The notes beneath the pieces were generated by a model. That model ran no database searches. It was not told the origin of the DNA and was given only the letters and a program-made list of their open reading frames with translations. Shown in pieces: positions 55,554 to 64,000 of a DNA stretch of 64,000 bases. The position numbers and the translations under genes were made by a program. Position 1 is the stretch's first letter. The number at the start of each line of letters is the position of its first letter. Origin of the DNA: Magicicada septendecula. Lineage: Eukaryota > Arthropoda > Insecta > Hemiptera > Cicadidae. The DNA lies in the NCBI GenBank assembly GCA_034769895.1, contig CM068370.1, positions 35,353,747 to 35,417,746 on the forward strand. The letters are read 5' to 3'.

Positions 55554-58500
55554 TTAATCATAAAATTTCTTCATGGATGCCTGGTTAAAAACACCCTTGA
55601 CTTTACTTGAACTTATTTCTTTGATTTCGTAGGTGTTGTTGTTATTGTCTTTTGAGACGATATAGGGACCAGTATACAGGAGCAATAACTTTTTTGTTAT
55701 CCCTTCTAGGGAACTGGGTAATTCCCTATTCTTCAATAACACCTTCTCTCCAATGGTATAATGGATAACCTTACCCATGCATTTATTGTATTTGTTCCGC
55801 CGTTTCTCCTGATCTTCGGCCACCTTATTACAAAATTGAATTTTATTGAATTTATATTTATGTTCTCTTGGGAACTCCAAGATGTCTGCAATTTCTCTAG
55901 GGGGTTGTCTCTCGTACATTGCGGAGTATGGCGTTATTCCTATTGCTGGATGGTAGGCCAGGTTGAGGAATTCTTCAGTGGCCTCCAAGTATTCTTGCCA
56001 CCTTCTCTGCTGATCATGGCAATATGTTCTTAATAGGCGCCCTACCTCTCCTAAGACTCTTTCGGCCGGGTTACTGCTTGGGTGGTATACGGATGTCTTG
56101 TATGTGTGAACCCCCATGGATAGCAGTGTATCCCGCCATCTCCTCCCCTTGAATTGCGTTCCGTGGTCGGTTATGATCGATACCGGTCTTCCGACGGTTG
56201 GGAAGTACTGGTCGATCAGGATATTAAGAACTTTCTTCGTAGTCGCCCGATTTGCTGGGTATAGCTTTATGAACTTAGTGTAATGGTCCATAATGATGAC
56301 AATATATCTGTATCGGTGGCGGCCTCCACTGCGGGGAAATGGCCCGCAGATATCCAAGAATACTTTCTCAAGTTTAAACTGTGATGTTATTGGAATCATC
56401 TGCCCTTCTCTTTTCTCGTTATTAGTTTTTACGAGTTGGCAGATGCGACAGTTTCTAATATACCTCCGTACCTTCCGATTGATGTCCTTTATATAACAGT
56501 TTTCTTCCAGGGCCTTTACCACCTTTAAAGCGCCCATATGCCCATATCGAACATGATAACTGATCACTACCTCTTTCTCGATATGGGTTGGAATTATTAC
56601 CTTCCATTCCTCCTTAAATAATGATGGTTTGGAAAACAGGATTCCCTTATGTATAGTATAATATCGGGATATGGTTTCATCTCCTGCTTCCAATCTTGAG
56701 ATAATATTAATTAATTTCGGGTCAGCTTGTTGGTGTGTGCTTAGTTGTTCTAGAACTGATTGTAGACCGGCTCTGCTGCTGAGAATATGGTACACCTTCA
56801 GAATACTCTCCTTCTCTCCCTCGAACGTTTGCTTGTCAATGTCAACTCTAGACAATACGTCCGCGACGACATTCTTCCTTCCGGGGATATACTCCCATTT
56901 CAGGTCGTACTCTTGCAGCAATAGTATCCACCGCGTTAACCTTCCATGACTCAGCTTACATCTCTTAAGGAACGATATAGATTTATGGTCTGTCCGGACG
57001 GTAACGGGATAACCAAGAATATATGTACGGAACTTTCCGCACGCGAACACGACACTCAATAACTCCTTCTCTGTCACATGATAGTTTTTCTCACTCTGGT
57101 TCAGAGCTCTGCTGGCAAAACAGATTACAAGATGCTCGCCCTCCTCATCCTCTTGATATAAAGTAGTGCCGAGGCTGATGTCACTGGCATCGCAATTAAG
57201 AAAGAAAGGCTTGTTAAAATCTGGGTGACGGAGTATAATATGTTTAAGAAATTTTTGTTTTATGAGAGTCAATATGTTTTGTTGTTCATTACCCCAGATC
57301 CATTTATTTTTAGATGACAGTTGCGGCTGGAATCTGGCAGTCAGTTCGGAGTACTTTTCCTGGAACTTGCGGTAGTAGTTACAGAGTCCCAGGAACGACT
57401 GTAACTGCCTTCGATTCTTTGGTGTAGGAAAGTTCTGAATTGCTTCGACTTTTTCAGCCGACGGTGAGATTCCCTTATCATTTAATATGAAGCCCAGGAA
57501 TTGTATCTCTTTAGCAATAAAATGAGACTTTGCTAACTTCAGAGTAATATTGTTTGCGGCTAGCTTCTGTAAGACATGTTCCACACGGTAGCAGTGTTCC
57601 TCCCAAGTTTCTGAGGACACTAGCAAGTCATCGACATATACGGTGGTGAATTTTAGTGCTTCTTGGCCAAGTATCTGATCCATGCAGTGCACAAAGACTG
57701 CGACTGAGTTTACCAGTCCGAAGGGCAACCTCTTAAACTGGTAGTTCCGCCCTTCGAATATAAAGGCCAGATACTGGCGACTCTGTGGATGTAATTCCAC
57801 CTGCCAGTATCCGCACACCGTATCCCAGGTAGTGAAGTATTTGGTACCGTGGAATCGTTTTAATATCTCCTCAATCTCACCGGGCGAAGTCCTGTCATTT
57901 ATGATCATCTTATTTATCTCGCGCGCATCTAAACATAAACGGACTTGTCCGTTTTTCTTAGGAATAGCCACGATAGGACTTGTGTAAGGGGAATGGCTAC
58001 TCTCTATAATGTCACGGTTAATCATTTGCTCTATTTCAGCTCTTACTGCCTGCTTTCGTGATTGCGCAATGGGGTAAGACTTCCGGTTAAAGTCTACAGT
58101 GTCTCGGAATTGTAGAGTACACTGGAAATTCTTCACTTTACCGGGCTCATCAGAAAAGACTGATTTGTATTTATTGTATATATCGATTAATTTGTTGGCT
58201 TGGTTTGTTGTTAACCCTTCTCCAGTTGTACCGCTCCGGAAATCCCTGATCTCCTGGATTTTTTGCGACCATAAATCTTCATTGGATGTGTCGTCTATTC
58301 TCTGTTCAATTATGGATGTTGGTTGGATGTAATTGATTTTTCGGATTTGCTGATGGATACTATCGGGAACGACTTGGTCACTACCCACCAAGTTCGCCGT
58401 CCAAGTATGTCCGTTTGAATATAGTGATAATGTTTCAGTTCTTAGGTTAATGATGGCGGAATTTCTCCTAAGCACATCACACCCGACCAGTATATTAAAT

Positions 58501-58973
58501 GGCAGACCGCTCGCCACTAAGAATTCCATGTCTATCGCTATACCACAGCTCATCACACTGGCGGAGACTTGTCTACGTATAGTTTTGTTTTGTCGGCCGG
58601 TTGCTCCCAACAAAACAATATTATTCAACGGCAATGTTGGTAAAGTTCTCCCGCACTCTTGCTGTATCCTCTCTAGTTCCGTCGTATTTATTATTGATAC
58701 GTTTGACCCAGTATCGATCATTAACTTGGCTGGGATGCCTTCTACCTTGGCGTCCACATGTATAATCTCATTATTGAAGTTATTGGTGGGACTCCTGTTA
58801 TCCTCTTCCAATAACTCCTGTCGGATGTCCTTCAGGTAGTTGCACCCGATGATGGTAATACGATTGTGATTATTTACTATATTACACTCATTCTCATTAT
58901 CATACCCAGTAGTCAGAAGCAGTAATGGGTTCTGGTTATTTCTTACTGCCTGTGCCCGTTTAAAGGCTCGGCA
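55554..58973 (-). CDS. pol: Gypsy Pol polyprotein (PR-RT-RH-IN)
   Basis: Open from just after a TGA at 58974-58976 to the stop at 55554, about 1139 codons. It has no ATG near its start and overlaps gag by 31 nt in the -1 frame, so it is expected as a Gag-Pol fusion. Numbering from the TTG codon at 58811: protease DTG at 33-35; RT with LPFGL near 362-366 and YVDD at 392-395; RNase H with D541, E583 and D608; integrase HHCC (H753, H758, C788, C791) and the D820, D882, E918 triad with 35 residues between the last two. The domain order PR-RT-RH-IN is that of Ty3/Gypsy. All catalytic residues are present and no stop interrupts the frame, so it looks functional. Confidence 0.95.
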   Translation of the reverse strand, partial: CRAFKRAQAVRNNQNPLLLLTTGYDNENECNIVNNHNRITIIGCNYLKDIRQELLEEDNRSPTNNFNNEIIHVDAKVEGIPAKLMIDTGSNVSIINTTELERIQQECGRTLPTLPLNNIVLLGATGRQNKTIRRQVSASVMSCGIAIDMEFLVASGLPFNILVGCDVLRRNSAIINLRTETLSLYSNGHTWTANLVGSDQVVPDSIHQQIRKINYIQPTSIIEQRIDDTSNEDLWSQKIQEIRDFRSGTTGEGLTTNQANKLIDIYNKYKSVFSDEPGKVKNFQCTLQFRDTVDFNRKSYPIAQSRKQAVRAEIEQMINRDIIESSHSPYTSPIVAIPKKNGQVRLCLDAREINKMIINDRTSPGEIEEILKRFHGTKYFTTWDTVCGYWQVELHPQSRQYLAFIFEGRNYQFKRLPFGLVNSVAVFVHCMDQILGQEALKFTTVYVDDLLVSSETWEEHCYRVEHVLQKLAANNITLKLAKSHFIAKEIQFLGFILNDKGISPSAEKVEAIQNFPTPKNRRQLQSFLGLCNYYRKFQEKYSELTARFQPQLSSKNKWIWGNEQQNILTLIKQKFLKHIILRHPDFNKPFFLNCDASDISLGTTLYQEDEEGEHLVICFASRALNQSEKNYHVTEKELLSVVFACGKFRTYILGYPVTVRTDHKSISFLKRCKLSHGRLTRWILLLQEYDLKWEYIPGRKNVVADVLSRVDIDKQTFEGEKESILKVYHILSSRAGLQSVLEQLSTHQQADPKLINIISRLEAGDETISRYYTIHKGILFSKPSLFKEEWKVIIPTHIEKEVVISYHVRYGHMGALKVVKALEENCYIKDINRKVRRYIRNCRICQLVKTNNEKREGQMIPITSQFKLEKVFLDICGPFPRSGGRHRYRYIVIIMDHYTKFIKLYPANRATTKKVLNILIDQYFPTVGRPVSIITDHGTQFKGRRWRDTLLSMGVHTYKTSVYHPSSNPAERVLGEVGRLLRTYCHDQQRRWQEYLEATEEFLNLAYHPAIGITPYSAMYERQPPREIADILEFPREHKYKFNKIQFCNKVAEDQEKRRNKYNKCMGKVIHYTIGEKVLLKNRELPSSLEGITKKLLLLYTGPYIVSKDNNNNTYEIKEISSSKVKGVFNQASMKKFYD
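58919..58964 (-). promoter_or_regulatory. Predicted -1 ribosomal frameshift signal
   Basis: On the coding strand the gag frame reads CCT TTA AAC, giving the canonical slippery heptamer T TTA AAC (58958-58964). After an 8-nt spacer, GCAGTAA (58949-58943) can pair perfectly with TTACTGC (58925-58919) across a 17-nt loop. The gag stop codon is inside the 5' arm of the stem. A slip by -1 enters the open pol frame directly (TTT AAA ...). Confidence 0.82.
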
Positions 58974-61096
58974 TCATTATTTCTTTGAGCCATATTATTG
59001 GATGCCTCATTCGGGATGCTCAGGGTGGTTACTTGCCGATCTGTTCTATGGTCTTCTGGTCGTTCATGGTGCGACCTCTGTTCAGTGTTGTCCAAACTAT
59101 TACTCCTACGCGTCGGATAGTACCTCGGTTGGTCCCGTTCTAGGCTCCTCCGCCTTTCTTCGTATCTTCGGTAACTGTTCCCTCTATGGTGGTTGAAACC
59201 TCGCTGTCTTCCATCTGTGGCCCGTATGAAGTTCACTCTTGGGCGAGGAAACCTATTATTACTAAAATTACTATTATTGGGACCCACACGATTAGCATTA
59301 TTATGGTAGGGACTATTACCATAATTGGGGCTTCTCTGACTATTTACGTTACCAGGGTTGGGATTGTGGTTACCCTGATAACCATTAGAGGGTCGATTCG
59401 GGTTTTGCTGGTTGGGACCCGTTCTATTACTGTCATTGTAATTGGTATTATTTCCAGTATTTCCATTATTATAATTATTATTTCGCGGGTATGTCCGAAC
59501 TCCTTGGTACCCATTATTTACGTGGTTCGCACCTTGGTTATTATTCTGGTACGTCCTTGGTTCGGGCCCATCACTTCTCCTACGACTCTGCCTGTAGTAA
59601 TCTTCGTTCTCATAATTCTCCAGGAGTTCGGTCATTGCCTGGATGGTTTTTATCTGGCTGCCCCTCCTAGCGCGAATCACTTCCTCATCATAATGATAAG
59701 ACAGCTTGTTAATTAAGCATTCCTCCGGTATGGCTGGTTCTAAGTGCTTGGCCATACACACTTTGCCGAGGAAATACGCTGTCATTGAGCTGCCGACTTG
59801 TGGTTGGTAGCGGCCGTGGCAGATATTATCTCTGATGAGATTCTGCGTGGTCTCTGACCAGTATTTGGCTTTGAACATGCTCTTGAACTGCTCATAGTTA
59901 TTGATGTCGCTCCGGTTTGCCATCCACCAATGGTCATTCACCTCCCGAAACGACTCATCAAGGATCTCTCTATTCTGGACCCATCGGTTCCCTCGGTGTT
60001 TCTCGATGTACTCCTCTATTCGTGCCAAGAACTCCATTGGCTTCCGTTTGTATTGTCGGAAATTCAGCCATTCTCGGTTCTCTGACATGGGGATACTGTG
60101 ATATCCCGATGGTCTGTTTCTGATTGACTCGATCTCCTCCTGGCTCTGACGCATCTGTCCGGTTATATTTACCATGGCGGCTTCCACGCCGTCGCATCTT
60201 TCTGTTACTTGGGTTCTTACTTTATTTACTTCCTCCAGAGCAAATTTCTTGGTCTCCTCTATTTTTGTTTTCTGCTGTTCTTGGACCTGAGTAATTTCCT
60301 TTGTTATTACTTCACGGACTTCCAGCACTTCGTTTTCTGTTAGCCGACATCTTTCGTCTACTTCTCGGATCTGCTGGTTAACCACCACAACTTCCTGTTC
60401 TAATTTCTTTACTATTGATTTCTTGGTCTCTGTTATCTTTTTATTTAATTCCTCTTTGGCTAACTCAATCCTCTCGTCTAACTTATTCATGTTCTCTTGG
60501 TTCGCTTCTCTTAATTCTTCTCTCAGCAGTAAATTGTCCTCTCTCAATTCTTCCCTTAATTGTTGGTTGTCATTTTCTATTTTCCTACTGGTTTCTTCCA
60601 TTTTCTCTTCTAAATTCTTATTGTTTTCTTCCATTTTCCTTTCCATCTTCTTACTCAAATTTTTACTGGTTTCTTCGATCCTTTTATTAGTATTTTCTAT
60701 CTTACGGCCCAATTCTTCCTTGGTTGAATGGTTGTTGTCATCCATTTTCTTGCTTAAATTCTCCTCCATCTTCTTGTTATTTTCTTCTGTGGAATCCATT
60801 TTCTTATTACTTTCGTCCATTTTCTTGTCCATTCCTTCCATTCTCTCCATCATTATCCTGAGCATCTCTTGTATATTACTATCCTCTGCTCGTGATGGTT
60901 TCTCCTTCTCTGGGACATTGACTTCCCCTGTCTGCGTTGTTACTTCAGCTTGTTCCTCTGGTGGTTCAGGTTGTTTATGTTCCACCGGGGTTAGTAACAC
61001 TTCCATATCTTCAACAGGTGTTGCCTCCTTATCCCCCATGTCAATCTCTTTTTCGGCCTCTGCCACCCTCTTTTTCGATGTAGCTCGTCTCTGCAT
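58943..61096 (-). CDS. gag: Gypsy Gag protein with long coiled coil
   Basis: ATG at 61096, 717 codons, stop 58945-58943. The open frame extends 6 codons upstream, but only to a TTG. The first ~330 residues are charged, heptad-rich coiled coil (many KKMEENNKK / EELREDN-type repeats). A capsid-like stretch follows (WLNFRQYKRKPMEFLARIEE, then NYEQFKSMFKAKYWSE and MTAYFLGKVCMAKHLEPAI). The last ~200 residues are Asn/Arg/Gly-rich, probably RNA-binding. No CCHC zinc knuckle is present, unlike most Gypsy Gags. It would form the particle core around the RNA genome. The leader between LTR and ATG is only about 70 nt. Confidence 0.9.
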   Translation of the reverse strand: MQRRATSKKRVAEAEKEIDMGDKEATPVEDMEVLLTPVEHKQPEPPEEQAEVTTQTGEVNVPEKEKPSRAEDSNIQEMLRIMMERMEGMDKKMDESNKKMDSTEENNKKMEENLSKKMDDNNHSTKEELGRKIENTNKRIEETSKNLSKKMERKMEENNKNLEEKMEETSRKIENDNQQLREELREDNLLLREELREANQENMNKLDERIELAKEELNKKITETKKSIVKKLEQEVVVVNQQIREVDERCRLTENEVLEVREVITKEITQVQEQQKTKIEETKKFALEEVNKVRTQVTERCDGVEAAMVNITGQMRQSQEEIESIRNRPSGYHSIPMSENREWLNFRQYKRKPMEFLARIEEYIEKHRGNRWVQNREILDESFREVNDHWWMANRSDINNYEQFKSMFKAKYWSETTQNLIRDNICHGRYQPQVGSSMTAYFLGKVCMAKHLEPAIPEECLINKLSYHYDEEVIRARRGSQIKTIQAMTELLENYENEDYYRQSRRRSDGPEPRTYQNNNQGANHVNNGYQGVRTYPRNNNYNNGNTGNNTNYNDSNRTGPNQQNPNRPSNGYQGNHNPNPGNVNSQRSPNYGNSPYHNNANRVGPNNSNFSNNRFPRPRVNFIRATDGRQRGFNHHRGNSYRRYEERRRSLERDQPRYYPTRRSNSLDNTEQRSHHERPEDHRTDRQVTTLSIPNEASNNMAQRNNDAEPLNGHRQ

Positions 61097-61144
61097 CTTT
61101 CTGCTGTCTATCAATCAATCACTGCCAAGCTTAGATTATTAAGC

Positions 61145-61163
61145 CCTCTAAGTTGGACGCCAC
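61145..61163 (-). other. Likely primer binding site
   Basis: Two to three bases after the 5' LTR, the element strand reads TGGCGTCCAACTTAGAGGG. TGG-CG-CCAAC is the usual form of Gypsy primer binding sites complementary to a tRNA 3' CCA end. The tRNA is not identified. Confidence 0.65.
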
Positions 61164-61165
61164 TT

Positions 61166-64000
61166 TGTAACAAGACGACCTATAGGTGGCTGTCTTCTTC
61201 CTTCGTGCCCCGTGTTGGCGTCGTCACTTTGTAAGAAGACCTTATATATGACTGTAATCTGATCAAATCCCACTGTTTGGGCTAGCCACTTGGTCACCAG
61301 ACCGCTGTATGCCGGTCGTTACAAAAGAATAAAAATAAAATGGAAATTTCAATAATTAGAATTTCCAAACAATAAAATAATTTTGTTTATGTTTATAGAG
61401 GTATGTATACTAGATAAATCTGTTTTTTAAAAGGGTTCTGTGAAAATTTTAATAACAGGTAAGTATTTATTGACCGTCGAGCACTTCTTGAAGATTTGCA
61501 CCAAGTCTGGAGTTAAATAGATTAACTCCAGGTAATAATCGATTGGTGACTTTCCTTACTGGTCCAATATCTTGTTCAAAATAGAGTATATTCTTTTCAC
61601 TTAATACCTTCAGCCTTATAAATACCCTTAAGTTACCCTGTGAAATAAGTACAGATACCAAAATAATAGAAATATAAAGATTTATTGACAATTTTAAATA
61701 AATAATCGATATTTTATCGATGGAGAGCAATTATCGACTCTGTCTCAGGAATTATCGATTGTCATACAGAACAAAATTTTATGTTATATCATATTAAAGA
61801 CAGGTTCTTTGAGCGATTAGGATTAATAGTCAGAGAAGGGTGACGAGAAAGTATAACATTAACAGTTAACACATATAAATACAATAATTACTATTCAATA
61901 GTATTTAAATAATTCAAGTTATGATATTAGAATAAATGTTTTGTCGAACCAATGAAGACTGATGTGACGTCAGTAACTATGATGTAGTAGGCAGGTTTCG
62001 TTTTCAAGATGGCCGCTCCTTGGGTTGGTCTCGGCTATTGTATATGCGTTGAGTCAGAAAATTACTATAAAATTACCTTCATCAAGGTCTAAAATGTCCC
62101 CGCACTGGTGTAATAAGTCTGTTAATCTATTTAGTGTATTCTGGTGAAGTGTTCAGTGTAAACTTGCGTTAGTTAGGTTATTTTCTATTTGTTCAACTAT
62201 TACGGTTAAGTTTTCAAGTTGCGGTTAGGTTTGTAGAGTAAATCAGTTGTAATATAATGTTTTACCGTTTACTGTCACTCGTATAGTGAAGTTAGAGGTT
62301 TGTTTTCACTATTGTCGTGAATGTTTTTATAGTATTGGCTTCAAAAAGTGTTTAATTTGTCTAACTCTCGTTCACTGATTTCAAAGGCTAAACGTTAGCT
62401 TCATGTTCGACTCGGTTTAAAGAACGTTTTTGTCACACACCTATTCAGCTTGATATTCAACAAAAGACTAATTAACTTGGTCATAAATCTTGCCCAGTTA
62501 ATCCTTGAAAAAGTATTGTTAACATTTTTCGATTTCATACACATTAGAAAATATTACATTATATATGGAATTTTTCTATTTTATTCCTTACTTTTATGAA
62601 TTATTAATCTTATTATTAGTTTAATCATCTTATTCCCTTTAAATTGATGTATTATAGTCCATATCTGTAGACATTTTGTGGAAATTAACAAATTTTGTTC
62701 ACACTTTGGAAATATAGGCTCAAAATTGGATTTCCGTTTTTATATAAAATTCCTTCCATTTTAAATATTATTAATACTATTATAATAAATTTTAATTAGT
62801 CATATTTCTCTTCCTTTCCTTAAATACATATAAATTACACCTTTGAACTGGTTTTTTGTGTTAATTTGTAGATTTGATATTGCTCTCTAAAATTAATTAA
62901 TTTATATATTTTGACAATTTACAAAATGTTAAGGTATTTTTCCTTATTGTCATTTTAATTCATAGGATCATTCCTAGTAGTAGTTAATTATGTTATCTTA
63001 TATAAATCTGGGTAGTTTACAGGATTTATTAGTGAATTATACTATTTTATATTGGTTCTCTGATTTCACCAAATGGCCTAGATTTTAGAATTTTATATTT
63101 CTTTCTTTCTCAATAAATTAAACTTGATTCCTCCTCTGACTTTACATAACTACAATTATATGAACATAACATGATCTATAACTTATTGTTTTGTGTAGTA
63201 GTTAATTAACACTACAGTTATTAAAATAATTAATTATGAACATTGTTTAGTAATCTGCACAATTTAACATATTGCAGATACAGCTTAAACATATCTCTTT
63301 TGACTATTTTTAATCTAACATAGCATACCTTTTAGTACATTATTACTGGTATGTAGGTTATTATTTATCAAACATAATTCTTTTTTAAAACACATAACAT
63401 AAATCTTATTTTCTAATAAACCTTACAAATACATTTATTTAATACATTGATTTTAGGACTGTGAAATAACAGTCTATTTAAACATGTTACACTTATTCAT
63501 ACTATATTAGTACCAGTCCTTTTTGGTTTAAATCATTATTATTGTGATTCCCCACATCAGTAAATAGTAATTCCCATACTCTATTTATTATCATCCCTTT
63601 TTTTTTTTTTACAAAGGTCTTTTAAATAAGGATTTACATTAAAATAATAAAATACTGGAAACCTTCCATTTTATTATTTTATCATGCTGTTTATTATTAG
63701 ACTTTAAAGTTGTGATATAGTATACTACTAAGTTATAGTATCACCAACTTTAAGTTTATTGCATTTTTTAAAAAACACTTATACAAATTCACTTTCACTG
63801 TTGGTTCTGATATTCTGAGTCTTATTATCTCAGACCAGACCTTTAGTCATCATGGACCGTTAAGACTAGTTTATTTTCTTTATTATACAATAGCTTTAGC
63901 CGGTGCACTTCTTATAACGCTATACAACACTTTAGTTTTCTCAATAATTACATTTTTATAAGATTTTGGGGATGTTATACTTTCTTTGGCATAGTTTTTG
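61166..64000 (-). repeat. 5' LTR of the Gypsy element, truncated by window end
   Basis: Starts TGTAACAAGACGACC (plus strand) and aligns with 50577-53414. Differences seen: G/T at 50616/61205, T/C near 51626/62215 and a shorter T-run at about 63598. Probably about 60 bp remain outside the window. Confidence 0.93.

Larger units (their letters stand above)
50577..64000 (-). mobile_element. Ty3/Gypsy LTR retrotransposon, apparently intact, recent
   Basis: Minus-strand element. 3' LTR at 50577 to about 53473, pol 58973-55554, gag 61096-58943, 5' LTR from 61166 to beyond the window. Over the 2.83 kb where both LTRs are visible I find only about two substitutions and a poly-T length difference, so insertion is recent. 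There is no env-like ORF between pol and the 3' LTR. It is inserted in the satellite of the third palindrome arm. The right flank is outside the window, so the target duplication cannot be checked. Confidence 0.93.

Noticed and set aside
58450-58839. Plus-strand ORFs inside gag and pol (also 59186-59716, 60423-61142)
   Set aside because: Antisense shadows of gag and pol; their composition (Ser/Leu/Ile-rich) is what the coding strand dictates.

Overview
This is AT-rich arthropod (almost certainly insect) nuclear DNA. One host gene can be read: a haemolymph juvenile-hormone-binding-protein / takeout-family gene on the minus strand. Its first four coding exons lie at 39927-39999, 22750-22993, 3936-4072 and 1059-1208. 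Splice sites and codon phases agree at all three junctions, and the last coding exon should lie to the left of the window. A minus-strand TATA box sits about 170 bp upstream of the ATG. The gene covers about 39 kb because introns 1 and 2 (about 17 and 19 kb) are filled with transposable elements. The large transposon-laden introns suggest a large-genome insect; I cannot name the species.

Left third (1-24 kb), introns 3 and 2 plus the start of intron 1. It holds a Tc1/mariner-like DDE transposon remnant with terminal inverted repeats (79-923), a LINE carboxyl-terminal remnant, a possible solo LTR and Penelope-like element (PLE) fragments. A 5.6-kb internally deleted LTR retrotransposon (8127-13715) has an ATATAT target duplication. 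A PLE copy with reverse transcriptase and GIY-YIG remnants lies between inverted terminal repeats (13709-15855). A MADF-domain remnant, probably from a PIF/Harbinger transposon, and a small GIY-YIG PLE (23263-23980) follow; the small PLE inserted into a LINE tail with a 12-bp target duplication.

Middle (24-42 kb), intron 1 and the 5' flank. It holds 3' ends of two LINE families, several palindromic miniature elements carrying hammerhead-ribozyme-like cores, a 45-bp minisatellite, a 100-bp AG run, a 250-bp pure purine tract and smaller inverted or tandem repeats.

Right third (42.6-64 kb). A giant near-perfect palindrome (42608-49295, arms about 3.1-3.6 kb, 24-bp spacer) has a hammerhead-like core near each outer end and arrays of a ~160-bp satellite near its centre. 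A third, directly repeated arm begins at 49296. A Ty3/Gypsy element in minus orientation interrupts that arm. The Gypsy element has LTRs of at least 2.8 kb that are almost identical, an intact gag and an intact pol. The two ORFs overlap by 31 nt at a T TTA AAC heptamer, followed 8 nt later by a 7-bp stem, the layout of a programmed -1 frameshift signal.

The strongest recurring theme is the hammerhead-like core (CTGANGA, a self-complementary stem II, then GAAA). I count about twenty intact or decayed copies, on both strands, most of them in inverted pairs that bound PLE-type elements.
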